Assembly: GCA_049616325.1 (NCBI GenBank)
Contig: JBMZHG010000051.1
Span: forward strand, 1-10,479
Source of the DNA: UBA11663 sp049616325
GTDB lineage: Bacteria; Bacteroidota; Bacteroidia; Flavobacteriales_D; Sanyastnellaceae
Direction of reading: 5' to 3'
Length of the DNA stretch: 10,479 nt
The notes below the pieces were generated by a model, which did no database searches, was not told where the DNA came from, and was given only the letters and a program-made list of their open reading frames with translations. The first letter of the stretch is position 1, and each line of letters begins with the position of its first letter. The translations under genes were made by a program, and so were the position numbers. Shown piece by piece: positions 6,168 through 10,479 of the stretch.

Positions 6168-6841
6168 GGTGCGAGTTGGGGGATCAGCAGCGGAAGGCCG
6201 GGCCGGATGTCATCCCACACGCCGTTTTTTGCCGACAGGCAGGCAGGTGGAACGCCGTACGTGCGCGAAATGCTGTACACGGTTTCGCCCGGTTGCACCA
6301 CATGAACGTGCGGAAGGGCAAAGTTCTCCATGAGCCGAAGCCCCGTGCGCACCGCCTTTGCCCAAGCGTCGAAGGCCCAGTCCGATTGACTGACATGGTA
6401 AGCCTTTGCGAGGAAGTCTTCCGGGGAATCCTCCGGCGACAAGGCGTCGAGGAAGGCGTGAGCGTTGAGCAAGCTGACGCCCTCGGCTTGAAAAGGGTTG
6501 GCGGCCCCGCTCCAAAGCGCCACGTAGGCCAAGCTCGGAGGGAGAGATGCCCGGACGGCATGCGCTTCAAGTTCCGGAAGGAGGGGCGCCCCAACTCTCC
6601 ACACCTCGGTGAGGGCACGGAACCCTTCGGCTCGCCAGGTTTGGAGCTCGTCGCCGGCGTCAGGCCAAGTGGCTTCCCACGCCAATTCGGCCGCGTCAGG
6701 CACGCGGATGTCCAGGCGAAAGGCCAAATCAACTTCCGAACATCCGTCTCGGGATTGCGACCAGACATCCAGCACCGCACAGCCGTACGCTGCAAAGAGA
6801 GCGAGGAGGTGGGGCGTCAGATTTGGGAAACGGATTTTCAT
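6164..6841 (-). CDS. Exported LysM protein with a degenerate lytic-transglycosylase-like region
   Basis: A 225-residue protein. Residues 1-29 look like a signal peptide (MKIRF, then a hydrophobic stretch with HLLALFAAYG). Residues 179-221 are a clear LysM domain (HVVQPGETVYSIS, YGV, NGV, then IRPGLPLLIP), which binds peptidoglycan or chitin-type N-acetyl sugars. The middle contains LPPSLAYVALWSGAANPF (100-117), which aligns by eye with the MltD-type lytic transglycosylase motif LPxxLxYLxLxESxxNP, but the catalytic Glu is Ser111. I see no recognisable second transglycosylase motif, so the region is likely non-catalytic. The ATG at 6841 is chosen because it opens the signal peptide; an ATG at 6958 would add 39 residues without family character. 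First gene of the operon; its stop overlaps the SGNH start as ATGA. A plausible role is to position the acetylation pair on the wall. Confidence 0.8.
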   Translation of the reverse strand: MKIRFPNLTPHLLALFAAYGCAVLDVWSQSRDGCSEVDLAFRLDIRVPDAAELAWEATWPDAGDELQTWRAEGFRALTEVWRVGAPLLPELEAHAVRASLPPSLAYVALWSGAANPFQAEGVSLLNAHAFLDALSPEDSPEDFLAKAYHVSQSDWAFDAWAKAVRTGLRLMENFALPHVHVVQPGETVYSISRTYGVPPACLSAKNGVWDDIRPGLPLLIPQLAP

Positions 6842-7012
6842 GGAAACGAATGGCGCGTGCACGCGAAGAACTTCTGGGATTGAAAGGTATTTGGTCCTTC
6901 CGGAACGGCCGTCGTGGGTCGCGCTCTTTTCTCCAAGGTTGGTGCTGAAAGTTGTCAAAAGAGTTGGGCCAAAGAGAAAAATATTTTCGACGAACGGTAG
7001 GATTCCCCCTTT

Positions 7013-7028
7013 TAATTATGTAAATTAG
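7013..7028 (+). promoter_or_regulatory. AT-rich dyad with two near-consensus -7 elements
   Basis: TAATTATG (7013-7020) and TAAATTAG (7021-7028) each differ from the Bacteroidota -7 consensus TAnnTTTG at one fixed position. The two together form an inverted repeat TAATT/AATTA around ATGTA. The patch is far more AT-rich than its surroundings and lies about 8 bp before the first stem-loop, a suitable distance for a transcription start there. A -33 TTG at the right spacing is not evident, so this is a tentative promoter or operator. Confidence 0.3.
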
Positions 7029-7033
7029 ATACC

Positions 7034-7109
7034 GAAGGTCCATCTGAACATTGGAGGACCTCGTTGTGAATCGTAGTGGAGCACCGGCAACGGCGGGTGC
7101 TCCATTTTT
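7034..7109 (+). ncRNA. Candidate small RNA or terminated leader of the SRPBCC gene
   Basis: A predicted transcript of about 75 nt would start just after the AT-rich element and end at a strong intrinsic terminator. It would fold into a 6-bp stem-loop (AGGTCC 7036-7041 with GGACCT 7056-7061), an unpaired linker and the terminator hairpin. TGGAGGACC (7052-7060) repeats in TGGAGCACC (7077-7085) with one difference, so the 3' arm of the terminator could in principle pair with either. No start codon with a meaningful peptide is inside. It may be an independent small RNA or an attenuator upstream of the gene at 7151. I recognise no known RNA family. Start is inferred; end is supported by the T run. 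Confidence 0.35.
7077..7109 (+). terminator. Intrinsic terminator hairpin with T run, upstream of the SRPBCC gene
   Basis: TGGAGCACC (7077-7085) pairs perfectly with GGTGCTCCA (7096-7104) around a 10-base loop, followed directly by TTTTT (7105-7109). The orientation is plus-strand only; on the minus strand no T run follows. No annotated plus-strand gene lies directly upstream (the nearest to the left, the LysM gene, runs the other way), so it must end a short non-coding transcript or control the downstream gene. Confidence 0.7.
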
Positions 7110-7150
7110 CTTGCGATGAACTTGCGGGTCGTGGAAAGGGTTAACCCCGC

Positions 7151-7615
7151 ATGCACGAACTCCGAACTTCCTTGGTTCTTCCTATCTCGCTCGACGAGGC
7201 GTGGGCCTTCTTCAGTGTCCCGGACAACTTGGACGAGATCACGCCACCGGACATGGGGTTTGAGATTTTGACGAAGAACGAGAAGCGCACGTACGCAGGT
7301 CAAATCATCCGCTACCGTGTCCGCCCGCTTTTCAACGTCCCCATGACGTGGGTCACGGAGATTACGCATTGCGAGGAGGGGAAGTACTTCGTGGACGAAC
7401 AGCGCTTTGGGCCTTATGCGATGTGGCACCACCAACACCATTTCAAGGCCGTGGAAGGCGGAGTCCAAATGGACGACATCCTCCACTACAAACTCAAGGG
7501 CGGTTGGCTCGGCTCGGCGCTAACCGGGTGGCTGGTGCACGGCCGCGTTCGGGCCATTTTTGAGCACCGGTCCAAGGTGCTTCTGGAACGCTTCGGAGGA
7601 CAGGACCTCGGCTGA
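7151..7615 (+). CDS. SRPBCC (START-like) ligand-binding family protein
   Basis: A 154-residue protein with the helix-grip fold pattern of the SRPBCC superfamily, close to the COG4276 group. The N-terminal segment has PISLDEAWAFFSVPDNLDEITPP (11-33, the usual 'enters-as-helix' pattern with LxxITPP). The central signature is DEQRFGPYAMWHHQHHF (82-98), and a basic C-terminal helix (128-148) closes the cavity. These proteins bind hydrophobic ligands; this subgroup has no established substrate and often accompanies membrane-lipid or oxidoreductase genes. The length is normal. ATG at 7151 gives the family-typical beginning (a hydrophobic strand after a few residues). It is cytoplasmic, with no signal peptide. 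It lies 41 bp after the intrinsic terminator, converges on the YkuK-family gene with a 46-bp gap, and has no obvious partner here. Confidence 0.87.
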   Translation: MHELRTSLVLPISLDEAWAFFSVPDNLDEITPPDMGFEILTKNEKRTYAGQIIRYRVRPLFNVPMTWVTEITHCEEGKYFVDEQRFGPYAMWHHQHHFKAVEGGVQMDDILHYKLKGGWLGSALTGWLVHGRVRAIFEHRSKVLLERFGGQDLG

Positions 7616-7661
7616 GAAATCCTTGACGAAGAAAGGTCGGCGGAGCTGACGGCGCCTGGCC

Positions 7662-8126
7662 TTATTGGCAGAGCACGTTGGCGGCCCACGCGGCCATCAG
7701 CAAGTCGGGCTTGACTTTGGATTGAAACCCCAAGGAAGTGATGTACCCGGAGCTGGCACTCACCAGCTTGTGGCTGGCGTATTTGCTGTCGCTGTTGAAG
7801 TCGAGGTCGATTTGGTGGACACGCAGTCCGCATTCTTCGAGAATGAGGTTGGCCAACGCCACGGAGCGCTCTGTTTCGCCCCAAAGTTTGGTCCACATGT
7901 CGGTGATCTTGGGCAACCGCTCCCTGCGGTAAATCACGTGCGCTCCGTTGTTGGGGAACCGAAACACGACCGTCGTGACGTACACGGTGTGTCGCTTGTG
8001 GTTTTGGGAGTCGCAGCCCACGTGGACTTGAACGTCGGATTCGCCGGTCATGGCGGTGATGTACTCGCATACGTCGTGGTTGAGACGCCCCCCCATGACT
8101 TGGAATTTCCTCTGACTCTCCTCCAT
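7662..8126 (-). CDS. YkuK-family RNase H-like protein (DUF458)
   Basis: A 154-residue protein matching the ribonuclease H-like YkuK family, known from Bacillus. Visible features are HVGCDSQ (35-41) followed by a beta hairpin, IDLDFNSDSKYASHKL (106-121), SGYITSLGF (126-134) and KPDLLMAAWAAN (139-150). Acidic residues Asp39, Glu86, Asp109 and Asp141 sit where an RNase H-type metal site would be expected, which is inference. The biological role of the family is not established. The ATG at 8126 is the first good start after the preceding terminator. The gene lies 54 bp downstream of the metalloprotease stop on the same strand but behind a strong intrinsic terminator, so it probably has its own promoter in that short gap or depends on read-through. 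Confidence 0.88.
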   Translation of the reverse strand: MEESQRKFQVMGGRLNHDVCEYITAMTGESDVQVHVGCDSQNHKRHTVYVTTVVFRFPNNGAHVIYRRERLPKITDMWTKLWGETERSVALANLILEECGLRVHQIDLDFNSDSKYASHKLVSASSGYITSLGFQSKVKPDLLMAAWAANVLCQ

Positions 8127-8153
8127 GCATCCAAGCTAGGAAGGAGAAAGGCC

Positions 8154-8178
8154 AAAAAAAAGCGGGGCAGGGGCCCCG
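8154..8178 (-). terminator. Strong intrinsic terminator of the metalloprotease gene
   Basis: On the minus strand CGGGGC (8178-8173) pairs with GCCCCG (8168-8163) around the four-base loop CCCT, then one C and eight T (8161-8154). It begins two bases after the metalloprotease TAA (8183-8181), a typical placement. It separates that gene from the YkuK-family gene. Confidence 0.88.
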
Positions 8179-8180
8179 TC

Positions 8181-10479
8181 TTACCGGTCCAGCGCCAACT
8201 CAATCAGGTGACGAATGTGGGCGCGGTGCGCTCGTGTAAGGCCGGTGGGCGAGGCCGCGTCGCGCTGCTGGCGGTCGATGCGACGGAGCTGCGCGAGGAC
8301 CGCGCTTTGGGCCACTCCGTTCAAGCGTGACTTCGCATCGAGTGCCTTGATGAGCGCTTTGACGTACATGAGTTGCAGCCCTTGGCGGTACGTGTTCACC
8401 GAGGTGCGCAAGTCCGCTTTGAACATCATGTCCGTCAGGTCGTTCATGTACTCGGCGAGGTCGTAGGTGTTGCCGTACAGCCCACTGTCGAGAACGCGCA
8501 TCAACACATTGGGATGAACGAGGTGAGCCATGGCGGCGCGTTGGGCACCGGCCACGCGGGCGTGAACCTTGGGGTCCTCGCCTCCACCAAAGAACCCAAA
8601 CCCGCGACGCTGCGCCTGAAGGTAGGCCAGCACGTCGGCCTGGGCCTCAAACGCGTTGGGCGCGAAGGCGTAGGTGGCCAGGGCCTTCATCGCGGCCTTT
8701 TGGTCGGCCTCCGACACGGGCGTGTAGGGAGCTGCGCCGTCGAGCTGGGCCGGGGTGGCGCGGTTGTAGCGTACGCCGGCGATTTGGCGGGTCATGACGC
8801 GGAGCTGGGTGGCGTATTCGCCTGTCAAGGCGTAGTACGCACGGAGCACCTCTTGGTGGCTGTCCACGCCCGGAGCGAAGTTCTCGACCAGGGTGGGGAG
8901 GAGGTCGTTGACGAGCTCACAGCGCTCGGCGGCGTACGCCACCGGATCGCTGCTCAAGTCGTAGATGTTCACGTCGGGGTTGATGCCACGGCCGGTGCCG
9001 CGCATGTCGTCCGCGTCGTTTCCAAATTGGAGCAGCGGATCCGTCGAGCGCTCCAAAATCGCGCTCAACCGCGCTGCTTCGGCGTCGGCATTGTCAAGTC
9101 CCACGCTGTATCCGTACTCGATTACCCACTTGTCGTAGGGGCCGGGACTGTCGTCGTAGAAACGCGTTTGCTCGGCCTTGTTGCGGGCAAAGTTGATTGA
9201 CGGGTATTCCATGACGGAGTTGCACATGCCGTTCTCGGCGACCTTCGCAGCGTCCTTCAACTCGTCCGGCGTCAGCATGGTGCTGGCGTGCATGTTGTGG
9301 CTCATGCCGAGGGTGTGTCCGACCTCGTGCAGGACGAGGCGGTGGAGGGTTTGACGCACAAACTCCGCGTGCTCTTCGTCCGTGAAGTTGTAGGCGCGCA
9401 TGGCGGCGGCGGCAAGCAAGCTGTTGCGGCCCATCACGGTGCCGGCGTGGCAGCGACTCATTTGCTCGGCCAAGATCTCGCGCGACGAGCGGCCTTCCAT
9501 TTCGGCGTCGAGCGCCGCGTATTCTTCGTCCATGGCCTCTTCGATCATGCCCGCCTTGGAGAACACCTCGGCGCGCCACAGTCGACCGACCATTCCGCCA
9601 TACTCGAGCATGATGTCCGCACCGAGGATTTCGCCGGTGCGGGGGTTCACGAAGCTGGGCCCGTAGCCCGAGAAGGGGGGCGAAGGGGAGGCCGTCCAGC
9701 GCAGGACGTTGTACCGCACGTCGCCCGCGTTCCAGTCGGCGTCGTCCGGCTGGATTTTGACTACCACGGCGTTTTTGAATCCGAGGGGCTCAAAGGCCTG
9801 GTTCCACTTTTCGACGCCCGCCTTGATGATGGGGCGGAACTCTTCAGGAGTCGTGTTTTCAATCCACCACGTGATGGGATCCACCGGCTCGGACATGGCA
9901 GCCGACGGGTCCTTCTTTTCGAGGCGCCAGCGGTGAATCATGTCGCGCCAAGGGGCCGCGCTGACGCCCGTCAGGTCGTCCACTTCCGTGGTGAAGAACC
10001 CGATGCGCGGATCGTCTGCCCGGGGTGTGAAGCCCTCCTCAGGCATGGGCAACAAGGCGTGGCGGTACCCCACGGTGACGTACCTGCCGTCCTCGAATTC
10101 AGGCCCGCCCACGCTTGGGCTGCCGTTGTCGTAGACGTAGTCGACCGACAGCTCGGTGTTCTCGGGATAGTTCGCCACGGCCACGACTTTGCTTTTGGTT
10201 TTGCTGAGCTTGCCCAAGGCCGACTTGCGTCCGGGTCGAGAGGGAGGCTTGACCATTTGAAGGTATTCGCTCAGGAACAACCCGTCTGCGGAGATCACCA
10301 CGCCCGTGCTGTCCTCGGCCTCAATCTTGACGCTCGCAAGAATGGGGGTGTTGAGGTTGGCGTCGGCCGCTTTACTCAAGGCATTCGCGGGATCCACGAG
10401 GAAGTTGGTGTTTTCCGCATGTACTTCGAGCTGCCCAAAGTGACGATGGAACGTCACCACCTTGCTCCCGCGGTAGCTC
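8181..10479 (-). CDS. Zinc-dependent metalloprotease, DUF5117/DUF4953 type (partial, N-terminus outside window)
   Basis: The minus-strand frame is open to the window edge, giving 765 visible residues; the true start lies beyond 10479, and the GTG at 10460 is internal. The zinc site is HEVGHTLGMSHN at about 9329-9294, i.e. HExxHxxGxxH with all three histidines and the catalytic Glu. A likely metzincin-type Met turn SVMEYP follows (Met codon 9212-9210). The N-terminal visible part (strand-rich, with RPGRK and a FTTEVDDLTG region) fits DUF5117, the zinc region fits DUF4953, and the C-terminal part is helical, ending in a basic tail with no type IX secretion domain. Members are Bacteroidota exported proteases of unknown substrate; the signal peptide and N-terminal domain are not visible here. 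Followed by a strong terminator. Confidence 0.9.
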   Translation of the reverse strand, partial: SYRGSKVVTFHRHFGQLEVHAENTNFLVDPANALSKAADANLNTPILASVKIEAEDSTGVVISADGLFLSEYLQMVKPPSRPGRKSALGKLSKTKSKVVAVANYPENTELSVDYVYDNGSPSVGGPEFEDGRYVTVGYRHALLPMPEEGFTPRADDPRIGFFTTEVDDLTGVSAAPWRDMIHRWRLEKKDPSAAMSEPVDPITWWIENTTPEEFRPIIKAGVEKWNQAFEPLGFKNAVVVKIQPDDADWNAGDVRYNVLRWTASPSPPFSGYGPSFVNPRTGEILGADIMLEYGGMVGRLWRAEVFSKAGMIEEAMDEEYAALDAEMEGRSSREILAEQMSRCHAGTVMGRNSLLAAAAMRAYNFTDEEHAEFVRQTLHRLVLHEVGHTLGMSHNMHASTMLTPDELKDAAKVAENGMCNSVMEYPSINFARNKAEQTRFYDDSPGPYDKWVIEYGYSVGLDNADAEAARLSAILERSTDPLLQFGNDADDMRGTGRGINPDVNIYDLSSDPVAYAAERCELVNDLLPTLVENFAPGVDSHQEVLRAYYALTGEYATQLRVMTRQIAGVRYNRATPAQLDGAAPYTPVSEADQKAAMKALATYAFAPNAFEAQADVLAYLQAQRRGFGFFGGGEDPKVHARVAGAQRAAMAHLVHPNVLMRVLDSGLYGNTYDLAEYMNDLTDMMFKADLRTSVNTYRQGLQLMYVKALIKALDAKSRLNGVAQSAVLAQLRRIDRQQRDAASPTGLTRAHRAHIRHLIELALDR

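Larger units (their letters stand above)
6842..7150. other. Divergent intergenic region with candidate promoters and hairpins, no protein gene
   Basis: A 309-bp stretch between the LysM operon (minus) and the SRPBCC gene (plus). Plus-strand features from left to right are an AT-rich patch around 6975-7030 with a dyad TAATT-ATGTA-AATTA (7013-7027), a stem-loop at 7036-7061, an intrinsic terminator at 7077-7109 and a perfect palindrome GGGTTAACCC (7138-7147) three bases before the SRPBCC ATG. For the minus-strand operon, TACCTTTC about 40-60 bp upstream of its start matches five of six fixed -7 positions, but no well-spaced -33 is seen. Open frames here are short and show no coding character. 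Confidence 0.6.

Noticed and set aside
7616..7661. Bidirectional terminator between the SRPBCC and YkuK-family genes
   Set aside because: GGCGCC and nearby GC-rich bases form only a weak palindrome, with no T run on either strand.
8373..9200. Plus-strand 275-residue open frame opposite the metalloprotease
   Set aside because: Val-, Gly- and His-rich shadow; the opposite strand carries the conserved C-terminal part of the protease.
10458..10460. GTG at 10460 as the start of the metalloprotease
   Set aside because: The frame continues open to the window edge, and the family has a signal peptide and N-terminal domain that are absent after this codon.
1..10479. CRISPR arrays, tRNAs, insertion sequences or prophage genes
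   Set aside because: No regularly spaced direct repeats, no cloverleaf with T-loop consensus, no transposase or integrase motifs seen on either strand.

Overview
The window is roughly 60% GC, densely packed and mostly single-copy chromosomal genes. The gene content points to Bacteroidota, probably a GC-rich marine or flavobacterial-type lineage. The indicators are a DUF5117/DUF4953-type zinc metalloprotease, a small carboxypeptidase-regulatory-like (transthyretin-like) exported protein, an MBOAT/SGNH pair with the GDSQ motif typical of that phylum, starts without clear Shine-Dalgarno sequences, and a short lipoprotein. There are no mobile elements, CRISPR arrays, rRNAs or tRNAs. Species-level identity cannot be read from this sequence.

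Layout. (1) 1-135 (+) is the 3' end of hisS, which the window edge cuts. (2) 148-1781 (-) is a two-gene operon: meaB, a G3E-family GTPase chaperone for B12 mutases, and a membrane-anchored coiled-coil protein coupled to it by a GTGA stop/start overlap. (3) 1842-2603 (+) is an exported transthyretin-like-domain protein divergent from meaB. (4) 2622-2927 (-) is a small three-helix membrane protein, divergent from a 47-residue lipoprotein at 3012-3155 (+). (5) 3157-6841 (-) is a tightly coupled three-gene operon, with two ATGA overlaps, transcribed in the order LysM protein, then membrane-anchored SGNH esterase, then MBOAT acyltransferase. (6) 6842-7150 is a 309-bp divergent intergenic region. 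It has an AT-rich promoter-like patch, two stem-loops and an intrinsic terminator, and is a candidate small RNA or leader. (7) 7151-7615 (+) is an SRPBCC protein. (8) 7662-8126 (-) is a YkuK-family RNase H-like protein. (9) 8181-10479 (-) is a large zinc metalloprotease, cut at its N-terminus by the window edge and followed by a strong intrinsic terminator.

The most interesting unit is the MBOAT-SGNH-LysM operon. An MBOAT passes acyl groups across the membrane and an SGNH enzyme uses them to acetylate (or removes them from) an envelope polymer. Here the first gene encodes a peptidoglycan-binding LysM protein. Its central region looks like a lytic transglycosylase of the MltD type whose catalytic glutamate is replaced by serine. 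This suggests, as inference, an envelope O-acetylation system aimed at peptidoglycan and guided by a transglycosylase-like pseudoenzyme. Bacteria are known to use O-acetylation of MurNAc to block lytic transglycosylases, so the combination makes biological sense.
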